Assembly: GCA_038058335.1 (NCBI GenBank)
Contig: JBBUBI010000042.1
Location: 1-12,249, forward strand
DNA length: 12,249 nt
Origin: JBBTVO01 sp038058335
GTDB taxonomy: Bacteria; Patescibacteriota; Microgenomatia; Levybacterales; UBA12049
Reading direction: 5' to 3'
The translations under genes were made by a program, and so were the position numbers. Numbering within the stretch: the stretch's first letter is position 1; each line of letters begins with the position of its first letter. This document shows positions 1 to 6,366 of the stretch, piece after piece. The notes beneath the pieces are model-generated. The model made no database searches. It had not been told where the DNA came from and worked only from the letters and a program-made list of their open reading frames with translations.

Positions 1-23
1 GAGAGAAGGGCAGATTTCTTCAT
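1..23 (-). CDS. possible start of a further gene, cut by the window edge
   Basis: Reading leftward past the RNase HI stop, an ATG at 21-23 opens a frame reading MKKSALLS up to the window edge, which looks like the beginning of a signal peptide or membrane anchor. An alternative ATG at 28-30 in another frame reads MLNEEICPSL. Neither has a visible Shine-Dalgarno sequence. Only seven or so codons are present, so the product cannot be named. It would continue the leftward operon. Confidence 0.2.
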
Positions 24-42
24 TAAGCATATTTTAGGCTAA

Positions 43-465
43 TTAGATACTCGTGTCTAGCGCATGGTTTACCAATTTATCCGCTTCAATGTTCAGCTCT
101 CTTCTCACGTGGGTGTAGTATAACGAGGAATTTATCTTACTCTCAAGCTCTCTTATCTCAAATAAAAAATTCCTTAAGTTTGCATTTTTTATTTTAAAAA
201 GCCCATTTATTTGATTACAAACAAGACTCGAATCAAGATACAGATTTACACGAGTAACCTTAAGTTTTTTTTCGTTTTCAAAAACCCACCTAAGCGCCTC
301 CACAACCGCTCTGTATTCTGCAACATTGTTCGTCGCGTGTCCAATCGCTTTTCCGAAACCTGCAATTCTCTTTTTATCAGAATCTTCGATATAGACACCA
401 ATCGCAGAAGGCCCTGGATTGCCCCTTGCTCCACCATCCGTATAAATATTTATTGAATTATTCAT
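43..465 (-). CDS. rnhA: ribonuclease HI-like protein
   Basis: This 140-residue protein covers a complete RNase HI fold and would cleave the RNA strand of RNA-DNA hybrids such as R-loops or Okazaki primers in the cytoplasm. The four acidic catalytic positions are all visible: D10 in the YTDGGARGNPGP motif, E50 in NNVAEY, D78 in LYLDSS and D129 in the final EADKLVN motif. HVRRE at 119-123 supplies the usual histidine-containing loop before the last Asp. There is no N-terminal hybrid-binding domain, so it is a minimal single-domain form. The ATG at 463-465 overlaps the end of the upstream O-antigen ligase-like gene by 8 bases. There is no clear ribosome binding site, so translational coupling is likely. 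The class is secure. Whether it is the housekeeping RNase HI or a YpeP-like paralogue cannot be told from the sequence alone. Confidence 0.9.
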   Translation of the reverse strand: MNNSINIYTDGGARGNPGPSAIGVYIEDSDKKRIAGFGKAIGHATNNVAEYRAVVEALRWVFENEKKLKVTRVNLYLDSSLVCNQINGLFKIKNANLRNFLFEIRELESKINSSLYYTHVRRELNIEADKLVNHALDTSI

Positions 466-1777
466 TTTTACTCAAAGTTAGCCCAATTATAAAAGCTAGC
501 ATCAATTGTCCCTGCTGAAGGGTCAGGAAATAATGATCAAAACTTCCGATAATTAAAACGTATGCAAATATTAACTTGATATAAATCGATTTCTTTTTGA
601 AAACCGATACGCAAATTCTATAGATAAAAAATAGAAGCCCAGCAAATCCTATTATACCTGTTTGGATCAAGACTAGCATGAAAACATTATGAACAGGCTG
701 AATAACAAAAGTATTTCCTAGTGAAACAAATCCTGAAAGATAATTATTAACTCCAGCCCCAATCAAGGGGTTTTTTGCAAATATAGAAAACCCATGAGCA
801 AAAAGTTTCTCCCTCAAGACAAATGATTCCTCAAATAGAGAACTCTGCACAAACCGAAGATAAAAAGGGGAATAGAATGCTATGGAAAAAATAAATGCGA
901 GAAGAATTAAAATAACCACAGCCTTATTTTCCAAAGATAATTTAAATCTTGAATACATAAATACTGATATGCTTAGTATCCATAAGAGAATCGGAAGACG
1001 GGAAAAACTCAAAAGCAAACCGACAGACCCCAAGATTAATGCTATTAAACATATTGAGCCGATCTTCTTTCTGAAATCTGTTTTAAATAAAATAATTGTA
1101 AGAAAAATTAACAAAAAACCCGCTAGGACATTTGGGTGAGAAAACGTACCATATGGCCTAAGTATCAGATTTCCGTCAATAGATAAATTGGCAATTCCCG
1201 GAGTCTGACCCGAGAATGTTCTTTCGCCTAAGAAATACAATACGCCTCCCAAAGACTCCTGCCTTATATATTGAGCGATTGAAATAATAGATTGAACAAT
1301 TACTGATATAGAAAAAAAGGGAAGTAGATTTTGTATTTTTATTTTTTTTAACATTATGTAGGTAACTGCAGAAAATAAAGTAAATTCTGCTATTTTTATA
1401 ATTCCGTAAATTCCTGCCAATTTATTTTCGGAATTTAAAATGTTAAAAACAAGAAAAATGGTAATTAAGAACGCGTGTATCAAGAATGTTCGATGTTTTC
1501 GGGCTTTATTTAATAATCCATTCTTTAAATTTTTTATGAACAGCAAAATTAAAAGAGCAGAAATTAATACATCTGTTAGATAAAGGGTGGGAGATAGGTA
1601 GTCGATTCTTATTCCTGAGACGTATGAGAAGTCTGGCCAAAAATGCTTTCCAAATTGAGTTGGAAGAAATAGGAGAATTAAGAAAAAGAGAATTTTCTCG
1701 AGATTAACTTTTCGGACGAATGACAAGAACCCTGTCTTTTCCTTCACCGACTGATTCGGATATGACCTCTTCATCAT
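458..1777 (-). CDS. O-antigen ligase / polymerase-like (Wzy/WaaL) membrane protein
   Basis: This is a polytopic membrane protein of up to 439 residues, with roughly ten or more hydrophobic segments between residue 28 and the C-terminus. Landmarks fit the Wzy_C / O-antigen ligase family: RPYGTFSHPN at 207-216, SFSR at 257-260, NPLIGAG at 336-342 after a long extracytoplasmic loop, QPVHNVF at 360-366 and DHYFLTLQQG at 414-423. Members transfer or polymerise lipid-linked glycans at the outer face of the inner membrane; the substrate here is unknown. The start is uncertain. The tandem ATGs at 1772-1777 would overlap jag by 74 bases, whereas a TTG at 1724-1726 would overlap by only 23 bases and begin just before the first hydrophobic stretch. 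The gene is very AT-rich (14 G/C in 60 bases at 541-600). It sits inside the rpmH-jag operon, where a tRNA-modification gene is more usual. Confidence 0.85.
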   Translation of the reverse strand: MMKRSYPNQSVKEKTGFLSFVRKVNLEKILFFLILLFLPTQFGKHFWPDFSYVSGIRIDYLSPTLYLTDVLISALLILLFIKNLKNGLLNKARKHRTFLIHAFLITIFLVFNILNSENKLAGIYGIIKIAEFTLFSAVTYIMLKKIKIQNLLPFFSISVIVQSIISIAQYIRQESLGGVLYFLGERTFSGQTPGIANLSIDGNLILRPYGTFSHPNVLAGFLLIFLTIILFKTDFRKKIGSICLIALILGSVGLLLSFSRLPILLWILSISVFMYSRFKLSLENKAVVILILLAFIFSIAFYSPFYLRFVQSSLFEESFVLREKLFAHGFSIFAKNPLIGAGVNNYLSGFVSLGNTFVIQPVHNVFMLVLIQTGIIGFAGLLFFIYRICVSVFKKKSIYIKLIFAYVLIIGSFDHYFLTLQQGQLMLAFIIGLTLSKNE

Positions 1778-2156
1778 CTTGCAGGCTTAAGTGAATCACC
1801 CTTCTTTCCCAAGCCTTAAGCGGAGGCATTACAACTTCTCTATTTTCTCTTACAACTCTGTCTTTTGTATCAGCGAGCATGCTCATGAGATATTCCTCCC
1901 TGTTTTTTTTATAATCTCCTACTTCAAGCGATACTCTATAAAACTTGTCAAGTTTTTTTGATATACATAGAGCAAGGATCGTCTGAAGGGATTCAAGAAT
2001 GTCACCGTGTCTTCCTATAACAATCCCCGAATCCTCGGTCTCAAGCACTAAATAAATGATTTCATCCTTAAGCTCAACCGTAACCTCTCCGTTAATGTTG
2101 AGCAGCTTGAGTAATTCGTCAGTTGTTTTTTTGATTATTTTTTCTTCTTTTCCCAT
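1704..2156 (-). CDS. jag: Jag/KhpB-like RNA-binding protein (KH + R3H)
   Basis: This 150-residue cytoplasmic RNA-binding protein is the usual partner gene of yidC. After a short helical N-terminus, a KH domain spans about residues 22-83, with the nucleic-acid-binding GRHG loop at 48-51. An R3H domain follows, with its R-x3-H signature at R118-H122 and the C-terminal VLVIRP strand. The separate Jag-N domain of longer Firmicutes homologues is missing, so this is the short form. The ATG at 2154-2156 lies 22 bases inside the end of yidC, and an AAGGA sits three bases before it, an unusually short spacing. In other bacteria the protein binds many RNAs and influences cell-wall synthesis and division; the role here is inferred from family and context. 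Confidence 0.9.
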   Translation of the reverse strand: MGKEEKIIKKTTDELLKLLNINGEVTVELKDEIIYLVLETEDSGIVIGRHGDILESLQTILALCISKKLDKFYRVSLEVGDYKKNREEYLMSMLADTKDRVVRENREVVMPPLKAWERRVIHLSLQDDEEVISESVGEGKDRVLVIRPKS

Positions 2157-2968
2157 AAATCCTTAAGGCCTCCCCAGCCTGAAACTCTATGCTGCTGTAT
2201 GATACCAAAAATCGAAAAAGTATTCCAATAAAGAGAAAGTCCTATCGGAAAACCGTAAGAAAAAAATCCTATCATAATAGGGAAGATGAATAGTGACTGT
2301 GACTGAAACACTGTTGCAAAATCATCTTTCTTTTTTTCTTCCTTAACGGCCGGCAGGTTTTTCTTATCTTTTTTTGCTTCTTGCTTCTTTTGGGGCACCA
2401 TCATTTTTGATTGTATGAACTGAAATACTCCGGTTAGCACCGGAACTAAAATTATAAGAGGCATAACTTTAATAAGATCCGAGGGCTTTGCTCCAAGAGA
2501 GATACCAAAGAAATCCGTACTCCACGATCCTGAGATCTTTAGAAAATCGAAGTAAATCATCTTATTTATTTCACCTATCGCATTCCCACTTCCGAGTTTT
2601 ACAACTCTGTCGAGCACGGAATAAAGACCCCAAATTACAGGTATTTGAACCAATACCGGCAAACAGCCAGCTGCAGGGTTGACCCCAAACTCTTTATAAA
2701 GTTTCATTGTTTCCTGCTGAAGAGTTTTTGCGTCATTTTTGTGCTTATCCTTAAGCCTTGAAACATGAGGCGCTATTTCTTGCATTTTCTTAGATGCCTT
2801 AAGCTGTGAGGCGGTTAGTGGATATAGAACAAATCTAATAAGTATTGTCAAGCCAATTATTGAAAACCCAAGAGGAAAAGGAATATGTAGAATTAATAAG
2901 AGCTTATAAATCGCAATAAGAACATTTACAAGAGGGAAAACAAGTATGGTATTAAAAAGTTCTATCAT
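2135..2968 (-). CDS. yidC: YidC/Oxa1-family membrane protein insertase
   Basis: This 277-residue protein inserts membrane proteins, alone or with Sec. It is the short Gram-positive-like form, without the large periplasmic domain of E. coli YidC and without an obvious lipobox. Visible marks are the hydrophilic-groove arginine R45 in the second membrane segment, the cytoplasmic helical hairpin from about 53 to 95 (KKMQEIAPH, then LYKEFGVNP), GCLPVLVQIPVIWGLY at 101-116 and the FPIGLSLYWN...QQ signature at 240-259. A lysine-rich cytoplasmic loop lies at about 193-215, and the tail ends in four lysines. The start codon overlaps the yidD stop as ATGA, so coupling is likely. Order and overlap match the standard rnpA-yidD-yidC-jag arrangement. 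Confidence 0.95.
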   Translation of the reverse strand: MIELFNTILVFPLVNVLIAIYKLLLILHIPFPLGFSIIGLTILIRFVLYPLTASQLKASKKMQEIAPHVSRLKDKHKNDAKTLQQETMKLYKEFGVNPAAGCLPVLVQIPVIWGLYSVLDRVVKLGSGNAIGEINKMIYFDFLKISGSWSTDFFGISLGAKPSDLIKVMPLIILVPVLTGVFQFIQSKMMVPQKKQEAKKDKKNLPAVKEEKKKDDFATVFQSQSLFIFPIMIGFFSYGFPIGLSLYWNTFSIFGIIQQHRVSGWGGLKDLWEKKKK

Positions 2969-3201
2969 ATAGATAATTCGGTGGTGTTATTTCTCGCATG
3001 ATAAAAAGGCTGGCACTTAGAAAGTCTCCTGATTGCCATCATTCCGCCCCGCATTGCGCCGTATTTCGCTATTGATTCTTTTGCATAATTTGAGCAAGTT
3101 GGACTGAATCTGCATGACCCTTTTATTCCAAAAACGCTGGCTATAATAGGTGAGAGCAATGCTTGGTAAAAATTTATCAAAATTAGTAAAAAACTTTTCA
3201 T
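2965..3201 (-). CDS. yidD: YidD, membrane protein insertion efficiency factor
   Basis: This 78-residue protein starts with an amphipathic or hydrophobic N-terminus. The family core is CRFSPTCSNYA at 30-40, then the R58-R59 region and a third cysteine, C63. YidD acts at the inner membrane beside YidC. The tail after C63 (QPFYHARNN) lacks the usual glycine-rich segment with a DP pair, so the C-terminus is diverged or shortened. The gene overlaps rnpA by four bases (ATGA at 3198-3201) and yidC by four bases (2965-2968), and lacks its own Shine-Dalgarno sequence. Confidence 0.92.
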   Translation of the reverse strand: MKSFLLILINFYQALLSPIIASVFGIKGSCRFSPTCSNYAKESIAKYGAMRGGMMAIRRLSKCQPFYHARNNTTELSI

Positions 3202-3527
3202 ATTAAAACTTTTGCTTTTTTCAAAGACTCTTCGATCGTATCTCTTATTTGCTTTGTAGTTTTATCTCTGGCATCTTTTCTTGCGATAATCAAAATGTCT
3301 TGTCCTTTTTTTATCGTTGGTAATATTTTCTCTATATAACTTCTTACCTGTCTTTTAATTCTGTTTCTCCCAACTGCTTTTGCCTCAACTTTTTTAGAAA
3401 CAACTACTCCTACTCTAGCCCGATCCTCTTCGCTTGTTTTTGTTTTTATCAAAAAGGTTTGAGAAAAAAAAGATCTTGCGTCCTTAAAGATTACTGATTG
3501 CGGGAGCCTATGCCTCCTATCAAGCAT
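3198..3527 (-). CDS. rnpA: ribonuclease P protein component
   Basis: This basic 109-residue protein is the protein subunit of RNase P, which matures tRNA 5' ends together with the catalytic RNA. The N-terminal LDRRHRLPQSVIFKDA segment and the central RNR signature, GRNRIKRQVR at 53-62, identify the family; length is typical. The ATG at 3525-3527 comes one base after the rpmH stop codon and has no separate ribosome binding site, so it probably depends on ribosomes leaving rpmH. Its stop overlaps the yidD start as ATGA. The RNase P RNA gene is not in the window. Confidence 0.95.
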   Translation of the reverse strand: MLDRRHRLPQSVIFKDARSFFSQTFLIKTKTSEEDRARVGVVVSKKVEAKAVGRNRIKRQVRSYIEKILPTIKKGQDILIIARKDARDKTTKQIRDTIEESLKKAKVLI

Positions 3528-3528
3528 T

Positions 3529-3663
3529 CTATACAGTTATTCTCTTTCGCCCTTTTTTTATCCGTCTTTTTACGACCTTGCTTCCTGAATGAGTGCTTGT
3601 TCTCTTCAAGAATCCATGCTTTCTCTTTCTTTTTAATTTCTTAAGCTTTATTGTCTTTTCCAT
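3529..3663 (-). CDS. rpmH: 50S ribosomal protein L34
   Basis: A 44-residue very basic protein is encoded from the ATG at 3661-3663 to a TAG at 3529-3531. It carries the L34 pattern: an N-terminal lysine/arginine cluster, KHGFLKRTST at 15-24, then SKVVKRRIKKGRKR at 28-41. It is a component of the large ribosomal subunit. Compared with the common form, the YQPS-like N-terminal segment is replaced by IKLKKL, and the arginine of the central GR pair is serine. It is first in the leftward operon and separated by one base from rnpA. The predicted transcript leader is only about 6-8 bases long. Confidence 0.95.
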   Translation of the reverse strand: MEKTIKLKKLKRKRKHGFLKRTSTHSGSKVVKRRIKKGRKRITV

Positions 3664-3680
3664 AATCTCTTGAGAGATTA
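3663..3680. repeat. perfect 8-bp inverted repeat over the rpmH leader
   Basis: The arms TAATCTCT (3663-3670) and AGAGATTA (3673-3680) are exact complements around a TG centre. The element runs from the first base of the rpmH start codon to within the -10 hexamer, covering the expected transcription start. It could be a repressor operator. It could also be a 7-bp hairpin with a TCAA loop at the extreme 5' end of the mRNA. Function is inferred from position only. Confidence 0.55.
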
Positions 3681-3706
3681 TAGCAAATAATGCTTTTTAA
3701 TGACAG
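3677..3706 (-). promoter_or_regulatory. promoter of the rpmH-rnpA-yidD-yidC-jag operon
   Basis: On the minus strand a consensus TATAAT occupies 3677-3682, preceded by TG one base upstream to form an extended -10 (TGCTATAAT). A CTGTCA matching 4 of 6 positions of the -35 consensus sits 18 bases upstream at 3701-3706. The -10 lies only 13 bases from the rpmH ATG, so the leader would be about 6-8 bases. Confidence 0.65.
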
Positions 3707-3741
3707 TAGAAAAAGGACATAGTTTTATCTACTAAATATTC

Positions 3742-3771
3742 TTGACAAAGAAGACCCTCTGTAATTAAACT
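3742..3771 (+). promoter_or_regulatory. probable dnaA promoter
   Basis: A perfect TTGACA at 3742-3747 is followed after 18 bases by TAAACT at 3766-3771, a 4 of 6 match to the -10 consensus. Transcription would begin near 3778, about 10 bases before the dnaA ATG and inside the DnaA box, a layout that suits autorepression. The -10 is weak, so the exact start is uncertain. Confidence 0.45.
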
Positions 3772-3779
3772 TATCCACA
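3771..3779 (+). promoter_or_regulatory. perfect DnaA box upstream of dnaA
   Basis: TTATCCACA matches the consensus DnaA-binding 9-mer exactly and ends 9 bases before the dnaA start codon. It overlaps the likely -10 and transcription start. It may mediate feedback on dnaA and contribute to the origin. A weak, two-mismatch relative lies at 3725-3733. Confidence 0.75.
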
Positions 3780-3788
3780 CCCTGAATA

Positions 3789-5129
3789 ATGAATAATAAC
3801 GATAAAATTTGGAAGATAGTCTTAAATGAAATAGAAACTCAAATTTCAAAGGCTAATTTCCTGACACTTTTCAACAAAACCCAGCTTCTTTCCCTTGAGA
3901 ATGATGTAGCCACGATCTCTGCCCCTTCGACGATGATTATTGATTTACTGAAAAAGCGTTTTTACGATATTGTAAAAAAAGCTGTGGATAAAAATATCGG
4001 TGAAAATACGAAGATAATTTTTATTCCGAGAATCTCAGTGGGTAAGAGCAATTTCGAGAACGCTCCTCTTTTCAGACAGATTGAAGCCAAGCAAACCATA
4101 GGGCACCTTCCTAAAATCAGAAAAGACTATATATTTCAGAACTTCGCAGTATCGGGAAGCAATCAGCTCGCATATGTAAGCACGCAGGCTGTGGCGAAGA
4201 AAATCGGCTCAATATATAACCCGCTTTTTATCTATGGGCCAGTCGGAGTTGGGAAGACTCATTTGATGCATGCTGTTGCAAATTTCGTCTATAACGCGAG
4301 TCCAGAGAAAAAAGTATCATATCTTACGAGTGAGGATTTTACCAACGATGTTGTTGAGGCAATACGCACAAACGATACCGCTAGGATGAAGAAGAAATTT
4401 AGAAATTTAGATCTTCTTATAATAGATGACATTCAATTTATCGCAGGGAAGGAAAGGGTACAGGAAGAACTTTTCCACACCTTTAATACCCTTATTGATC
4501 AAGGCGCTCAGATAATTATTTCATCTGATAGGCCTCCGCAGGAAATAAAAAAAATTGAAAAAAGACTCTCTTCGAGGTTCTCGGGGGGACTTACCGTCGA
4601 TATTGAAGCTCCGGATTTTGAGCTAAGAACTGCGATTCTACTTATCAAGGCCAGGAAACACAACTTTGATCTTCCTATAGAAACTGCTAAGACCATCGCT
4701 GAGAAAATTCTGGATACCAGAAGTCTTGAGGGAAATCTCCTGAGGCTTATGACTGAGCTTGAAGCAAACTCTGAATCAATTGATTCAATTACAAATAAGC
4801 TAATGGATAAGGATGCTCAGGGAAAAGAAGGACTTTACCATCCCGATGATATGATAAAAAATCTCTGCAACTTCTATCGCATAAAGCCCACACAGATAAA
4901 AAGTGCAAAACGAGACGCTTCATTGGTTAAAGTAAGGCAAGTAGCGATGTATCTGTTGAGAAACGAACTTGGTCTTTCGTTTGTTGAGATCGGTAATCTT
5001 CTCGGCGGGCGGGATCACACAACTATTATGCATGGTGTGGATAAGATTCAGGATATGATAGATAAGAAAATATTTACCGATGACATGGAGCAAATTAGAA
5101 GTTTTTCCAAGAAGCCTATCCTTTCTTAA
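3789..5129 (+). CDS. dnaA: chromosomal replication initiator protein DnaA
   Basis: This 446-residue AAA+ initiator binds DnaA boxes and opens oriC. Domain I spans about residues 1-80; the domain II linker is short (about 81-112). The AAA+ core shows Walker A GPVGVGKT at 150-157, Walker B LLIIDD at 209-214, sensor I at SSD 245-247, the box VII arginine R263 (RLSSRF) and sensor II R319 in LEGNLLR. Domain IV ends with the DNA-binding signature GGRDHTTIMHGVDKI at 406-420. The ATG at 3789 has no Shine-Dalgarno sequence and follows a DnaA box closely. Two perfect DnaA boxes in reverse orientation lie inside the gene, at 3983-3991 and 5036-5044. It is divergent from the rpmH operon and followed by dnaN after 127 bases. 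Confidence 0.98.
   Translation: MNNNDKIWKIVLNEIETQISKANFLTLFNKTQLLSLENDVATISAPSTMIIDLLKKRFYDIVKKAVDKNIGENTKIIFIPRISVGKSNFENAPLFRQIEAKQTIGHLPKIRKDYIFQNFAVSGSNQLAYVSTQAVAKKIGSIYNPLFIYGPVGVGKTHLMHAVANFVYNASPEKKVSYLTSEDFTNDVVEAIRTNDTARMKKKFRNLDLLIIDDIQFIAGKERVQEELFHTFNTLIDQGAQIIISSDRPPQEIKKIEKRLSSRFSGGLTVDIEAPDFELRTAILLIKARKHNFDLPIETAKTIAEKILDTRSLEGNLLRLMTELEANSESIDSITNKLMDKDAQGKEGLYHPDDMIKNLCNFYRIKPTQIKSAKRDASLVKVRQVAMYLLRNELGLSFVEIGNLLGGRDHTTIMHGVDKIQDMIDKKIFTDDMEQIRSFSKKPILS
3983..3991 (-). promoter_or_regulatory. perfect DnaA box inside dnaA
   Basis: TGTGGATAA, the reverse complement of TTATCCACA, lies in the 5' part of the dnaA coding region (domain I codons for AVDKN). It is an exact match, but its function within a gene is uncertain. 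Confidence 0.4.
5036..5044 (-). promoter_or_regulatory. perfect DnaA box inside the 3' end of dnaA
   Basis: A second reverse-orientation TGTGGATAA spans the codons for GVDK in the conserved DNA-binding signature of DnaA. Codon choice for a conserved peptide could create it by chance, but it lies only about 120 bases from the intergenic boxes. Confidence 0.35.
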
Positions 5130-5256
5130 ATTCTTTAATATTTCTTATCCCCTTTTTTATCCACCGTTTATCCACATTTTGACAGGCACACTCCCTTGCT
5201 TTTTCCCACTTTTCCCATTAAACTACTACAACTACAAATATAAATATTAAAGTCTA
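5130..5256. other. putative replication origin (oriC) between dnaA and dnaN
   Basis: The 127-base spacer carries a run of same-orientation DnaA boxes: weak TTATCCCCT at 5145-5153, one-mismatch TTATCCACC at 5157-5165 and perfect TTATCCACA at 5168-5176, starting 12 and 11 bases apart, about one helical turn. Next come a mixed, locally GC-richer stretch (5181-5216) and CTA CTA CAA CTA CAA at 5223-5237. The latter resembles the DnaA-trio strand element known from Bacillus-type origins. An AT-rich tract at 5236-5250 then runs up to dnaN. This order (boxes, GC-richer part, trios, AT-rich part) matches known unwinding elements, although the gap between box and trios (46 bases) is longer than I would expect. 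Confidence 0.7.
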
Positions 5257-6366
5257 ATGAAGGTCTCTTTTCTAAGTGAAAATGTTAATAAAAAAATTTC
5301 TTTAGTAAATCACGCGGTCTCCGGAAGATCCCAACTTCCCATACTGCTTAATTTTCTTCTTAAATCAGAGAAGGGCAAGTTCTCAATAAGCTCAACAGAT
5401 CTTGAAATAGGAATTGAGGCCGTAATCCCCGCAAATATTGAAGAAGAGGGAAGCGTTACGGTAAATGCCAAGATATTTTATGAATTATTATCAAGTATTG
5501 GGAAGGGGAAGATTGTTATTTATACTAAAGAAAATAATCTTTATTTCGAAACAGAGAAGGTAAAAACAGTCTTTCAGACAATGAAGGCAGAAGAATTCCC
5601 CAAGATATATGAGGAGAAAGAGGATAAGATTGGGAAGATAACAAGTTCCCAAATGTCAGATGAGCTTCCGGGAATTGTTTTTTCAGCGTCTTCAGACTCA
5701 GGCAGACCAGCGCTCTCAGGGGTATTGATATGTAAGGGAAAGAAGAAAGACTTCTTTATGGTAGCAACAGACGGATACCGCCTTTCGGTAAGAGGGGATT
5801 ATATCGATGAAGAAGAAACAGAAGAGAAGAAATATATTATCCCAGCTAGGATTATAAGAGAACTGAGTCTTCTTAAAGATGGTCAAGATGCAGGTGTTTT
5901 TATTTCTAAGAAGAATAACCAAGTATTGATAGATCAGGAAGATCTGGTAATTTCCGGAAGGCTTATTGAGGCTGAATTCCCGAATTATCAAAAGATTATT
6001 CCAACTGATTTTTCATCCAGGATAGTTATGGACAAGGAGGAGTTCTTGTCAGCTGTTAAAACTTGCTCTATTTTCGCACGGGAGTCTGCAAATATAATTA
6101 AGTTTTCTCTAAATAAGAAAAAGCTTGTTGTATCAGCCAGTGCCCCTTCGGTAGGGGAGACAACGATAGATGTTGAGGCAGTTCTTGAAGGTGAGGAGAA
6201 TGAAATAGCTTTTAACGGACGGTATGTTTTGGAGTTTTTGTCAAATACTCAGGGAGAAAAGATCATTATTGAAATGTCAGGACCACTTAACCCAGGAGTT
6301 TTTAAGATCGAAGGCGACCCCGACTACCTCCACATCATCATGCCCATAAGAGTACAGGAATCTTAA
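5257..6366 (+). CDS. dnaN: DNA polymerase III beta subunit (sliding clamp)
   Basis: This 369-residue protein forms the ring-shaped processivity clamp that tethers polymerase and other partners to DNA. Length and the three-domain repeat pattern fit the family. TDGYRL at 171-176 and the C-terminal pocket motif MPIRV at 362-366 occupy the positions of the peptide-binding cleft; three extra residues (QES) follow. The ATG at 5257 has no Shine-Dalgarno sequence; a TATAAA at 5239-5244 could be a -10 giving a leader of only a few bases. The stop TAA at 6364-6366 overlaps the stop of the convergent gene through a shared TTAA, so no terminator lies between them. Confidence 0.97.
   Translation: MKVSFLSENVNKKISLVNHAVSGRSQLPILLNFLLKSEKGKFSISSTDLEIGIEAVIPANIEEEGSVTVNAKIFYELLSSIGKGKIVIYTKENNLYFETEKVKTVFQTMKAEEFPKIYEEKEDKIGKITSSQMSDELPGIVFSASSDSGRPALSGVLICKGKKKDFFMVATDGYRLSVRGDYIDEEETEEKKYIIPARIIRELSLLKDGQDAGVFISKKNNQVLIDQEDLVISGRLIEAEFPNYQKIIPTDFSSRIVMDKEEFLSAVKTCSIFARESANIIKFSLNKKKLVVSASAPSVGETTIDVEAVLEGEENEIAFNGRYVLEFLSNTQGEKIIIEMSGPLNPGVFKIEGDPDYLHIIMPIRVQES

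Noticed and set aside
882..1139. Plus-strand open frame of 85 codons inside the O-antigen ligase-like gene
   Set aside because: It is antisense to a well-supported membrane protein, has no recognisable domain and no start signal.
2320..2395. Low-complexity stretch in yidC as a repeat element
   Set aside because: It encodes the lysine-rich cytoplasmic loop of YidC, a common feature, and is not a true DNA repeat.
43..3663. Alternative genetic code with UGA read as glycine
   Set aside because: rnpA, yidD and the TraC-like gene end properly at TGA with correct lengths, so the standard bacterial code applies.
5179..5207. TTGACA at 5179-5184 as a dnaN promoter
   Set aside because: No -10-like hexamer lies 16-19 bases downstream; the region is C/T-rich there. 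The hexamer probably just adjoins the DnaA box.
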